Origin: Caprella mutica | Taxonomy: Eukaryota > Arthropoda > Malacostraca > Amphipoda > Caprellidae | Assembly (NCBI GenBank): GCA_947561585.1 | Contig: CANNZV010001587.1 | Location: 108,971 to 172,970, forward strand | Direction: 5' to 3' | DNA: 64,000 bases | Translations under genes and position numbers: made by a program | The notes under the pieces: model-generated | Seen by the model: the letters and a program-made list of their open reading frames with translations, nothing else | Database searches by the model: none | Told to the model about the DNA's origin: nothing | In this document: piece after piece, positions 51,754 to 62,757 of the stretch | Numbering within the stretch: position 1 is the first letter of the stretch | Layout: each line of letters starts with the position of its first letter

Positions 51754-52748
51754 AATTCGTCCACGGAAAATTCGTTCGCGGAAAATTCGTCCACTGACAA
51801 TTCGTTCGTTTTCTTAAATTAGGAATATAAAGAAAGACACTATTGAGTGTTAACAATATATACAAGAGATAATTGCAGTCGCATAAAATCTGGTTAGATG
51901 AAAATAACACATATATTCAGCACTTAAATAATTGTTTGATCAAAAATTCATTCCATGTAGCTAATATGTTATTTCATTTATAATAAATAAAAAATGACAC
52001 AATCAAATATTTAAATCGAATAGCTAGACTTTTGCAGCAATGAAAAACATAGGCAATATTTGTTACAAAAAATTATGTTTCATTCAAAGTGTATTGCAAT
52101 ACTAACATTATATTTGTTCGTTAATATCACGATATTTTGGCCTTTCATACTGTGTGTCACCTCTCTTTGTTTGAATTCTTTAACTTTAACTTTAGGTTAA
52201 CTCTTCTTCATTCATTTTTTGACGATGAATTTCCAAATATTAGGATGCTCTATCTGGAACATTCCAAAATTCAACTGGATATAACGGGTTTTCGCGTTAG
52301 TTTCGTCTTCTCCGTTTTGTTCCAATGTACGTAGCTTCAAAGTATTGAATTACCTCATTGGCATCCTTGTATAAATTTTCATAAACGCCAATAACATCTT
52401 CAGGTGGTAAGAACGCTAAGGCACCAAACATTTTATCTTAAATTAAATTTATGAAATTTATGAAATTATTATATAGATTAATGTTTCATTAAAACAATCA
52501 TAAATTGTGCATTACAACAAACTTAATGGATACAACGAAGTACATTAGCTAATTGACTATGTACTATCACATACATGCGTTAAACTACTTTATACCAAAA
52601 CATATATCATAACAGTTTGTTTCATTTAAATAATTATTTTGTGTTCAATTGATGAATTTTCAGTGGACCAATTTTCTGAGGACGAATTTTCCGTGGACGA
52701 ATTTTCCGTTGACGAATATTCTGTGGACGAATTTTCCGATCACGAATG
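51754..52748. mobile_element. Element with inverted tandem 15-bp subrepeats (element E4)
   Basis: The left end reads AATTCGTCCACGGAAAATTC, then GTTCGCGGAAAATTC, then GTCCACTGACAATTC. The right end (52651-52748), as reverse complement, reads ATTCGTGATCGGAAAATTC, GTCCACAGAATATTC, GTCAACGGAAAATTC, GTCCACGGAAAATTC and GTCCTCAGAAAATT. The unit is 15 bp. The roughly 840-bp interior is AT-rich and carries a diverged copy of the dispersed block (52490-52550) on the same side as in the 433-733 element. No coding capacity is visible. Confidence 0.62.
52490..52550 (+). repeat. Dispersed internal block, diverged copy
   Basis: GTGCATTACAACAAACTTAA followed by TGGATACAACGAAGTACATT corresponds to GTGTAATATAACAAACTAGC and GGATACAACAAACTACATAA in the copy at 16905-17046. 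The match is short but ordered. Confidence 0.45.
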
Positions 52749-53513
52749 GTGCCGAAGCACATGTTGTGCTGCACCGCTTGTTATGAAGTTGTGTGATGCA
52801 CTATAGTATATAAATTCATTGCGCAACACGAAAAAAGAAAACCTACAGCATGCATGTTCAGTTCTATCAGGTACTGGAAAAAGTATGTTATGGACGCTAT
52901 ATGCAGAGAGCTGTACTTTATAAATAATTTCGGGTGTAAAGTAAAGTAAATAGTTTTAAGAACATCCATTATATTTAATATTACTAATTTTTACTTATAT
53001 CCTTTATATTGCAATTAAAATATGGCATTGTATTGAGTACCATGCTAGCAGAAAATTAAACAAAAGTTGAAGGAAATGACGAATAATATATTAAAATTCA
53101 ATGATATGAATTAATTTATAGTTTTGGAAAAAGAGCAAATTCAATTTTTTCGTACCATAATTTTGTTACTCAAATTCTTCATTTGGCTTTTTTTGTTTCA
53201 CTTGTATTACATAATACTATTTAAAAAGAAAACAATTTAAATCAAAAGTTTTTCTGTTTATAATCAATGTTTGATGTATAATTATTAGAAATTTTCCTGT
53301 AACAATTTGAATAATTATGAACTTAGAAAATTAATATGTTAACTCCCAATCTTCATTGGCCCCATCATAATTTTCTCTCTAGTCTATATAGGGTTATGTT
53401 TTTTCGAGGTTTATTGGTCTCCCAGTCAAAAAGTTGAATGAATTATATTGCAATAATTTAGATTGTGAGGCTGTACATGTAATTAATATTTATGTGTATT
53501 GATGCTTCATATA
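52749..53513. other. AT-rich DNA, nothing recognised
   Basis: No gene or repeat recognised. Confidence 0.4.
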
Positions 53514-54190
53514 AAGGGTGTCCTACACTTTTGTTGCCAAACTTTAACATAAGGTTGCATTCGTCGAAATAAACACTTTTTATTCCATGAAGGTATGGTC
53601 TAAAATGCTTAGTTAAAGAGTTACAAGGTTAGGAAAGTAGTATCGGTACCATTTATTATTATTAGTTAGCATTATTATTTTTAATGTTGCGATAAGAAAC
53701 AAAACATTTTTAACAGTAATTAACAGTAAGGAGCACAAAAAACATAATCTGAAATTAGGTTACATGTTTACAGAATGTGTTCAATTTGCCGCCCATTTGT
53801 TGCGATGCAGGCGTTCAAACGTTTGTCCCGCAAGGATTCGTGAAACTCCTGGTGTCTTTGCTCGCGTCCGCCAATCATTGGACAAACGTTTGAACGCCTG
53901 CATCGCAACAAATGGGAGGCAGTTTGAACACATTTTGTAAACATGTAACCTAATTTAAGATTAAGTTTCTTGTGCTACTAAAAATTACTGTTAAAAATGT
54001 TTTGTTTCTTATCGCAACATTAAAATAAATAATGTTAACTAATAATAATAAATGGTACATATACTACTTTCCTTACCTTGTAACTCTTTAACTAAGCATT
54101 TTAGACCATACCTTCATGGAATAAAAAGTGTTTATTTCGACGAATGCAACCTTATGTTAAAGTTTGGCAAGAAAAGTGTCGGACACCCTG
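53514..54190. mobile_element. 677-bp near-perfect foldback derived from a Tc1/mariner-type 3' end
   Basis: The left arm 53514-53828 and right arm 53880-54190 are almost perfect inverted copies separated by a 51-bp loop. The outer ends are AAGGGTGTCC and, inverted, CAGGGTGTCC. TA flanks both sides (53512-53513 and 54191-54192), consistent with insertion by Tc1/mariner-type transposition. From 53854 to the TAA at 53938-53940 the plus strand reads VFARVRQSLDKRLN, then ACIATNGRQFEHIL, matching the C-terminal end of insect Tc1/mariner-like transposases. The left arm carries the same terminus on the minus strand with its own stop. It therefore consists of two head-to-head 3' ends of a transposon. 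Confidence 0.85.
53839..53940 (+). pseudogene. Tc1/mariner-type transposase C-terminal fragment
   Basis: From about 53839 to 53940 the text RETPGVFARVRQSL, DKRLNACIATNG and FEHIL followed by TAA corresponds to the extreme C-terminus of this transposase group, after the DDE catalytic domain. Part is in the loop and part in the right arm. A mirror copy of the last roughly 17 codons lies in the left arm on the minus strand, ending near 53768. No catalytic residues are included. Confidence 0.7.
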
Positions 54191-55283
54191 TATAGATGCA
54201 ATAACTACAAGCAATAAAGTTGGCGCAATTTCAATTGGTATGAGTTTCGAAAAGTGAATTTTTTTCAGCAATAATCAATACTGTATGTATATACACTTAC
54301 ATAAAACAAAATGATATATTTTTAATTTGTTAGGGTATCGTTTCCAGTTCATAAGATAATGCATAAATATTCGATGATATGAATATACTAATTTGTATTT
54401 TTCATATAATTTACTAAAAACTCAAAATAACACACTACACTGGCCAAAAAATGAAGAGTAGACTTTACCTCAACCACAAAGGAGAATTAATAAAGAAACA
54501 CGTTTATCGAATTGCAAAGTGCAGCTCTCCACGTGATGGCCATTGTATCTAACTTATAATCTTAGAGAAAGAAGAGAAAATAGCATAGATCTTCTTGTAC
54601 GAAGAGGACACACCTTCTTATTAGACTCAAAAGTCGTGACTGATTTACTATATTGCAGCAACGTTACAACGATATTGTAGAGACTGTTGAGCTGGTGACG
54701 AATGAAAGAGAGACGATCTGACGACTCACGTGTCTGATGGGAGGGTCGTTATTTCGTCTCCTTGAATTTGATCTGCTGAAAAACAACACGTGACTATTTA
54801 AACAAATGATCATCTCAGAGAAAAATGCCGTGAATCTTCATGTCCCATAAAATCTCAATGATGTTATCATAAAATCATAATATATCACACAAGACTATAA
54901 ACTTGTGACCTTTTCAATGTATTTTGAATTACGATTGGATTTTCTCCGAATAAATTTTCGACATATACTGATGAAAACTTGTAATCAAAATAAATATATT
55001 TGCAGATTTACATTTTGGTGGTAGAATATTGACAAAAGATTGCAATTTGACTGAATATTAACTTAATGTGATTGCACACGAGAAATACATTATACTTTAC
55101 TATCCATAGAAATGTTGTTAACTAAAGAAAAAGTGTGAAGTAGACCCCGTCCTTATAGGTTGAACATCTCATCACGCCATGGCTTGGATGACAAAGATCG
55201 AACAGAGGTGAGTGTGATTTATGATCACGCCATTGCTACACTGTGTCTTCTTTAGGCGTGAACACGTCACGTCACGAAGAGAC
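54191..55283. other. AT-rich DNA, nothing recognised
   Basis: No coding or repeat structure recognised between the foldback and the pyrimidine-rich array. Confidence 0.4.
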
Positions 55284-56480
55284 TGCCTTCTCTACACCTT
55301 CTCTGCCTTCTCATCACCTTCTCTGCCTTCCCATCACCTTCTCTGCCTTCTCACCACCTTCTCTGCCTTCTCATCACCTTCTCTGCCTTCCCATCACTTC
55401 TCTACCTTCTTATCACCTTCTCTGTCTTCTCATCACCTTCTCTGCCTTCTCATCACCTTCTCTGCCTTCTCATCACCTTCTCTGCCTTCCCATCACTTCT
55501 CTGCCTTCCCATCACTTCTCTGCCTTCCCATACTTCTCTACCTTCTTATCACCTTCTCTGTCTTCTCATCACCTTCTCTGCCTTCTCATCACCTTCTCTA
55601 TTTTCTCATCACCTTCTCTACCTTCTCATCACCTTCTCTGCCTTCTCATAAACTTCCCATCACCTTCTCTGCCTTCTCATAACCTTCTCTGCCTTCTCAT
55701 CACCTTCTCTATCTTCTCATAACCTTCTCTGCCTTCTCATCACCTTCTCTGCCTTCCCATCACTTCTCTACCTTCTTATCACCTTCTCTGTCTTCTCATC
55801 ACCTTCTCTGCCTTTTCATCACCTTCTCTATCTTCTCATCACCTTCTCTACCTTCTCATCACCTTCTCTGCCTTCTCATAAACTTCCCATCACCTTCTCT
55901 GCCTTCTCATAACCTTCTCTGCCTTCTCATCACCTTCTCTGCCTTCTCACCACCTTCTCTGCCTTCTCATCACCTTCTCTGCCTTCCCATCACTTCTCTA
56001 CCTTCTTATCACCTTCTCTGCCTTCTCATCACCTTCTCTGCCTTCTCATCACTTCTCTGCCTTCTCATCACCTTCTCTGCCTTCTCATCACCTTCTCTGC
56101 CTTCTCACCACCTTCTCTGCCTTCTCATCACCTTCTCTGCCTTCCCATCACTTCTCTACCTTCTTATCACCTTCTCTGCCTTCTCATCACCTTCTCTGCC
56201 TTCTCATCACCTTCTCTGCCTTCTCACCACCTTCTCTGCCTTCTCATCACCTTCTCTGCCTTCCCATCACTTCTCTACCTTCTTATCACCTTCTCTGCCT
56301 TCTCATCACCTTCTCTGCCTTCTCATCACTTTCTCTGCCTTCTCATCACCTTCTCTGTCTTCTCATCACCTTCTCTGTCTTCTCATCACCTTCTCTGCCT
56401 TCTCATCACCTCCTGTGCCTTCCCATCACTTTCTCTGCCTTCTCATCACCTTCTCTGCCTTCTCATCACCTTCTCTGCCT
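55284..56480. repeat. 20-bp pyrimidine-rich minisatellite, about 60 copies
   Basis: The main unit is ACCTTCTCTGCCTTCTCATC. Variants include CCCATCACTTC (one base shorter), TACCTTCTTATC, TGTCTTCTCATC and a CTCATAAACTTCCCATC junction seen twice (about 55640 and 55875). Recurrent variant order indicates duplicated blocks. The plus strand is about 75 percent or more C and T. The Ser/Pro/Leu-rich frames of about 155 codons are artefacts of the repeat. Confidence 0.97.
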
Positions 56481-57604
56481 TAGATTAATGTTTTTCAATT
56501 AATTTACACATTGTGGCTGCAACGTTTGTAACGAAGTGTGTATTTCCTTAGAATTCAATTCATTAATTTTAGGCAATTCGTGGACAACTTTACAAAAACC
56601 AATATCAAAATGAAACATTTTTAAGTTATCGAATTAACAATTTCTATAATAAATTTTGACACATAAAACATATATTTTAACCACATTAAATTCGACAATC
56701 AAATGTTTTTTCCTCATGATCTATTGTGCAAAAACACGAAGAGTGTAATTCTATTGAAAGTTGAGGCAAGTAAGTTCCCTGGAATGTTTTCGAAAATATA
56801 ATTGAATTAAAATATATTTCCTTGATACACGAAGGAAAGGAATTATTAGGAGTTATGTATTTAAGTTTCAAAATGTATGGGCAGCGTGATGAATTGGCTA
56901 TTTAGAAATTACCTTTCTTGAAATCTATTACACAAGTCTGAACATTTTGGAGAGCAATTCGTCACAATCATCGTTAAATCGTTACGATTTTACTGATCCA
57001 ATCACGCTTTCGATCAAATTAAACAAGAATCATTGCACTGGAGTCGGTTGTCGTGTGTACTTAAGGCCAATCATATGGCTGATAAAATCAAATCTTTATC
57101 GTAATTGAATCGAATTGTATATCTCTAATTCTTTCATGCAATTGATTTTAGACACGCGAACTGAAAAAGCAAATCTTTTCCTCGAAAACTCTTATTGGAA
57201 ATTAATAAATGTTACTAATTTTAGCTGCCTATGTGCAGTACTATGGACGTCAAAAGTAACTGCTTCTTATTCAGATGAGCAAAAAACTTGCATAGTAAAT
57301 GTTGCCAGCTAGTGTAACACAGTTATAATTTCTGCTGTCAAGTGAATTTAACTGTACTTATTTTCAATCTTAGTTTCATTATTCAGACGAGTAAGATAGT
57401 AAAAATACTATTGAATAATTTAGGAGTTGCATGAAAATTATGTATAAAAACAATTATGCATAAAAAACAAATTATTACAGATCGTATATTAATTATATAC
57501 TTAGTTTTAATCTTCATTTATTTCTTGTCATCTTTGTTGGTTTTTTCAAAGTAATCTTCCTAAATTTATATATAAAAGAAGATTATTTTGAAATTTTCAA
57601 CATG
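56481..57604. other. AT-rich DNA, nothing recognised
   Basis: Short frames (56871-56686 on minus, 57115-57312 on plus) show no family signature. Confidence 0.4.
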
Positions 57605-57692
57605 AATGGCCGTTATGTAGTTTGTTTTATCCTCTAGTTTGTTGCACCGCACACTTCCTGATTGCTGAATGACCTGGCAGGGGGAGTGCGGG
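57605..57692 (-). repeat. Dispersed internal block, copy 3 (minus strand)
   Basis: The reverse complement reads CCCCCTGCCAGGTCATTCAG, AGGAAGTGTGCGGTGCAACA, AACTAGAGGATAAAACAAAC and TACATAACGGCCATTCATG, in the same order as the copies at 547-655 and 16905-17046. The C-rich run before CTGCCAGG is also conserved. No 15-bp subrepeats were found beside it. Confidence 0.65.
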
Positions 57693-57879
57693 GGATATAT
57701 CGAATACCTGTATCAGTATTCAAATTCATAATAAATAAAATGAAGGCATTAACACATATTCGTCATTATAAGGAGTTAAATGAGTTTAAAAACGTGTAGT
57801 GTAATCTCGAGATTGTGTGAATCGGTAAATTGCGTGGGACATATATATATTGCAGTAAATGAATATATATTCCCTGGGG

Positions 57880-58190
57880 TTACTCCCCGATATCCCCTTC
57901 GATATCAAGGGAATGCTGCATTTCAACGTTTTTCCGATATGGGGATATCCCCAAAGATATCGAGGGAATAATAATGGGATTTGAACACATCCCAGGAATG
58001 TTCCCTCGATATGACGGGAAGGAATACTGAAATTACTATTCCCTCGTTAATATGGAAATAAAAATCGGATAGTGAGGGATAGTTCCCTCAAAATCCAAGG
58101 GAACAAAAGGGAATTTAAATATAAGTATTCCTGGAATCTATCCTGGATGTCAAGAATAGACCAAGAATACCGATATTCATATCCCTTAGC
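57880..58190. repeat. Degenerate GATATC/GGGAAT-rich repeat region
   Basis: Many short motifs of the type CCCCGATATCCCC, GATATCAAGGGAAT, GATATCGAGGGAAT and TTCCCTCGATAT occur in both orientations. The motif ATATCGAGGGAAT recurs at about 60900, beside the 51-bp repeat. This may be the left side of a larger element, with the right side at 60583-60945, but the alignment between the two is loose. Confidence 0.4.
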
Positions 58191-59219
58191 ATACAGTGCA
58201 TATGTAGTGTGTACTTTCGGCTTTACATGAATTAGTTTAATGATAGATATTGTTATATACTGTTAGGAAAAGAATAAATACTATATGTAGGGATCACCTC
58301 AGCAATTGTATTTTCATCAAAATATAAATAGTAATGCATCACTATTTGTATCTCTTCACTGCACTACTGAGTTGAGCCTTCATTAAAAGAAAAAATATAT
58401 TTATCTACGCAGAGCTTCTTTTCTTTTTGATTTTCAGTGACGTGGCACTCAAAGCCTGAGCGTGTGTAGATGGTTTGGTAGTCTCTTGCTTCGACTCTAA
58501 TTATGAGCCTCTATTGAAATGTGTCTATATTGAGATGCTTATGAGTTGCTTAAATAACTGCGTTTCTCTGATGCTAAAGCCTCATGCCACGAGGCTAATG
58601 AATTTATGGTTCCCGAATGATTTCTAAAAATCTATACTACCTTCCACCTCATGACATTATCCAGTCTACAATATATTGATGATGAAACTGCGATAAAACC
58701 TACGAAACTAAATTCATAATACCCTCATACCAACCATGTTAAATCTTCCAACATCAACTACTACCCAAAATACTGCAACGAGAGAGTAAAACTTAAGTAG
58801 CCTGCCCTGGTTGGAGAAAGAGCCCATGAGAGAAACTAACGGAGATACCATACTTTATAGCAACGTCAGGTGAGATATAGTTACTGATGCAAGTTTTTAA
58901 CTTGTAAGTAAGTAATCACGTGATACTTAAATTTTAAATTTATTAATGCGTAACGTTTGCTTTGCTTAGTTACAATAATCCACTAAAAGCAACTCTAAAA
59001 CTATTATTAGAATTTACGTAGTATTGATTTCGCTGTTTTGAGCCTTTCTTTGGGAATTCTGAAACTAGTAGTATTGCTCCTTTAATAAAAATATTTATTG
59101 AAATAGGAAATCCTAGATCCATGGAACTACTGATATGAACTAGTTAGCTACTATGTATTTATCAAATTGCTTTATAAATAATAATCAAATAATTGCACAG
59201 AAATAATAATAAATGTTTA
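58191..59219. other. AT-rich DNA, nothing recognised
   Basis: No gene or repeat recognised. Confidence 0.4.
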
Positions 59220-60137
59220 TATTGTTTAAATTGATGTAAATAGATATAAATTGATGAAAATTGATTAAAATTGATGAAAATTGATTAAAATTGAATAAAA
59301 TTGTTTAAAATTGATTAAAATTGATTAAAATTGAATAAATTGGATAAATTTGAATAAATTGGTTAAATTTGAATAAATTGGTTAATTTTAAATAAATTGG
59401 TTAAAATTGAATAAATTGGTTAAAATTGTTAAAATTGTTAAATTGATTAAAATTGTTAAATTGATTAAATCTGTTAAATTGATTGAAATTGTAAAATTGA
59501 TTAGAATTGTAAAATTGATTAAAATTGTAAAATTGATTAAAATTGTAAAATTGATTAAAATTGTAAAATTGATTAAAATTGTAAAATTGATTAAAATTGT
59601 AAAATTGATTAAAATTGTAAAATTGATTAAAATTGTAAAATTGATTAAAATTGTTAAATTGATTAAAATTGTTAAATTGATTAAAATTGTTAAATTGATT
59701 AAAATTGTTAAATTGATTAAAATTGTTAAATTGATTAAAAATTGTTAAATTGATTAAAATTGATTAAAATTGTTCAATTTATTAAAATTGTTCAATTTAT
59801 TAAAATTGTTCAATTTATTAAAATTGTTCAATTTATTAAAATTGTTCAATTTATTAAAATTGTTCAATTTATTAAAATTGTTCAATTTATTAAAATTGTT
59901 CAATTTATTAAAATTGTTCAATTTATTAAAATTGTTCAATTTATTAAAATTGTTCAATTTATTAAAATTGTTCAATTTATTAAAATTGTTCAATTTATTA
60001 AAATTGTTCAATTTATTAAAATTGTTCAATTTATTAAAATTGTTCAATTTATTAAAATTGTTAAATTTATTAAAACTGTTAAATTTATTAAAACTGTTAA
60101 ATTTATTAAAACTGTTCAATTTATTGAAATTTATCAA
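59220..60137. repeat. AT-rich array grading from 10-bp to 18-bp units
   Basis: From 59230 to 59340 the unit is about 10 bp (ATTAAAATTG). Then come irregular units with TTGGTTAAATTTGAATAAA. From about 59430 to 59760 an 18-bp unit GATTAAAATTGTAAAATT or its TGTTAAATT variant appears. From 59762 to 60062 there is a very homogeneous 18-bp unit TTATTAAAATTGTTCAAT (about 17 copies), with a few diverged copies at the end. Because 18 is a multiple of 3, the frames encode six-residue repeats (for example VKLIKI, VQFIKI, LNNFNK). Such simple repeats on both strands are not convincing genes. Confidence 0.95.
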
Positions 60138-60582
60138 ATTGTTATATCTACGTAATTAATTTTCAGGTTAGCCAATCTGTTCCACACTGTTTTGGTCTTC
60201 AGCTCTGAAGTCCTGGACATGGCCCGCCAATAATTATAGAATACATCTGAATTTCCTTTTACTTATTTCTTTTAATTCCCCTATTTATTTAGAATATTTA
60301 CACTTATGATAGATATACAAATTAAATGGAAAGAAATCTAGAAATAAATGAGGTGGTGTTTCCGGGTCGCAAACTCGCAACTTGTTGTCTCGATCCTGTT
60401 GTTTTGTGTGGGCGATGATACTTAATTCTCAGCCAACCTGGACATAGTAGAAATAGGATTTCGAATTAACTTTATTATGCATTATGATAAAACGTGTGCA
60501 TTTTTAAGTTATTATCGATAATAATTAGCTTATTATTTTATTGATTTTGTATATTTTTTTATGATAGTTTCTTTTATAATTT
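60138..60582. other. Spacer, nothing recognised
   Basis: No coding or repeat structure recognised. Confidence 0.4.
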
Positions 60583-60860
60583 GTAGGGTGATCGACTAAT
60601 TTTCATTAATTTAATGAAAATTCCCTTGAAATCGTAAGGGGATCAAATAATTTTCATTAATTTCTGGAATATTCCCTCGGAATCGTGAGGGGATCAACTA
60701 ATTTTCACTAATTCCGGGAATACTTCCTCGAAATCGTAAGGCGATCAACTAATTTCCCCAAATTCCTGGAATATTTCCCCGAAATCGCAGGGGATCAACT
60801 AATTTTCATTAATTCCTCGAATATTCCCTCGATATCGTAAAGGATCTACTAAATTCACTT
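60583..60860. repeat. 51-bp tandem repeat, about 5-6 copies
   Basis: Unit starts of GTAAGGGGATCAACTAATTT type occur at 60583, 60634, 60685, 60736, 60787 and 60837. Each unit also contains TTCATTAATT and GGAATATTCCCTCGAAATC. Divergence is moderate while the period is nearly exact. It continues into GATAATGAGGGAATATATAA and ATATCGAGGGAATATTCC, which resemble 57880-58190. Confidence 0.9.
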
Positions 60861-60945
60861 ATTATTTTACGATAACAGATAATGAGGGAATATATAAATA
60901 TCGAGGGAATATTCCGGGAGTATTTCGATGTTACCTGGATATTTC

Positions 60946-62049
60946 TATACATTTTTCGATTATAATATAAAAAAACTCGTTATTACTTTATTATTTGATC
61001 GAAAATGTGGAACTATTCAAAATCTGGGATCTTACCCTAATATGCTTGATTGTTACAGAAGAACATATAATAAACCATTAGCTATTCGAATATTTCATCT
61101 ATACGCAATGCAATAAATTGAGATCGTGATGATAATTTCTATAGACAGTCATAATAATTCTCAGTAAAGTTATCATTTTATTAATAATATCTCTGAGAGT
61201 CTCTACTTTAGCTCATAAATCCACGTTCACTGTGGTTTGCAAATTAAGAAGCACCATTGAGTGGGTGCACGCGTGCATTAGTTGTGTGCACTCTCTTTGC
61301 ACAGTGCACTTCAACCCTGAGGTGGACTGAAGTGCATATCTAACGCGCATCATGTCGATATTTATCATTTTCTCACTTCGTGTGTACTACCTTCAAAACA
61401 AATTCCCATCGACAATTTAATTAATGAACATGAACTGAAAATGCAAAGACGTTAGACGAATGAGTGTCGTGATATTTCATTGCTATGCTCTGTGGTGGAA
61501 AATAGTAACAAATTAGAGCTGTACTCTCCTATGACTTGCTTTAACTAATTCTTAGATTTTACTAATTAGTATTCAAGTTAGAAATTAACGTACCAAATTT
61601 GAATTAAAATATCTCAGTTACCATTATGTGTCCTATAATAAAATTCATTTATTCTTTTAATAGTTCGTTTGTATTTAGATTAAGGTAGTACATACCTGAT
61701 AAATTTATAGCATCAGAAAATACACCAAATTCTAACGAGTTCCAGTTCTATGTCTTCAGGATAATTTAAAGCCAATAAAATATGAACTTAAAGTGAAAGC
61801 TTTTATAAGACCATATATTAAGGAAAATTACAACTTCCTCTTTCAGAACCTCGTTCAATATTTACAAGTAATTATCTGCAATAATAAACCTCGAACGATT
61901 GCTTCAAAGCAATTAAGATCAGTTATGAGAAAAAATGCATCCGCATCCCAATGCAGTTTGAAATTTCATCGTGCTAAAGACTGGAATTTAATGGAAAACT
62001 TAACCGTAAGCTAGGACTGAAATTACTAAGGTATTAACAGTGGCAACCA
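60946..62049. other. AT-rich DNA, nothing recognised
   Basis: The short frames at 60928-61116 and 61793-62014 match no family I recognise. Confidence 0.4.
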
Positions 62050-62170
62050 CACTACACACTGTGTATAATGCGTGTGTATGGTAAGCACTACACACTGTGT
62101 ATAATGCGTGTGTATGGTAAGAACTACACACTGTGTATAATGCGTGTGTATGGTAAGAACTACACACTGC
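62050..62170. repeat. 36-bp tandem repeat, about 3.3 copies
   Basis: The unit contains CACTACACACTGTGTATAAT and then GCGTGTGTATGGTAAG. Copies are nearly identical apart from CACTACAC versus AACTACAC. Confidence 0.9.
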
Positions 62171-62757
62171 AGTAGCTAATGCATAAAATACACTTCAACT
62201 CATCTCCTCAAAATTGAAGACATAAATATTCATTGTAGGTACTGTTGATCAATGATAGGTTTTTACAATTCATTACAGGTAACAAAGATATTTTAAGATT
62301 GGTATTGATACACAACGACATTATTATCGCTACTTTGCGACAACGACGTCATAACTAAAAAAGTGTTTTCGAGTTATTCATATAGATATATTCATTTACC
62401 AACGCTGCGTTTTTAGTAAAAGATTTATAATTGTAATTCAAAAATTAATTGCTATAGATGCTAATTAATTTCCTAACGACCTGAGATGTGTGTCATAACT
62501 TCAATAAAAAAAATAATAAAAAATAAATTACATTTGATTCAGTAGATATAATTATTTCTAATTTAATAATCTTAAGAGGCCTGTTGATGTTTCAAAAATT
62601 TTTCCAACTAGAGTTTTTTTTGTGTTATTTACAATATTTAGAGCGTTTTAGAATGTCTCCCCTGAAAAAATAGCTAGTTTTGAGTTGTGACAAAGTTGTG
62701 ACAAATGAGTGATATTTGTAAGATCTAAAAATAATAAGAAATGAGAGAATAGAATAA
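62171..62757. other. AT-rich DNA, nothing recognised
   Basis: No gene or repeat recognised. Confidence 0.4.

Noticed and set aside
55221..55722. Ser/Pro/Leu-rich frames of about 155 codons
   Set aside because: Translation of the pyrimidine-rich 20-bp array; the stops appear as soon as unit variants shift phase.
57115..57312. 65-codon frame as a possible small exon
   Set aside because: No splice-site pairing, family motif or composition bias distinguishes it from chance frames in AT-rich DNA.
59407..60159. Lys/Ile/Val-rich and Asn/Phe-rich frames with six-residue repeats on both strands
   Set aside because: The 18-bp unit is a multiple of 3, so any stop-free phase stays open. Frames on both strands and in several phases point to simple repeat translation, not a protein.
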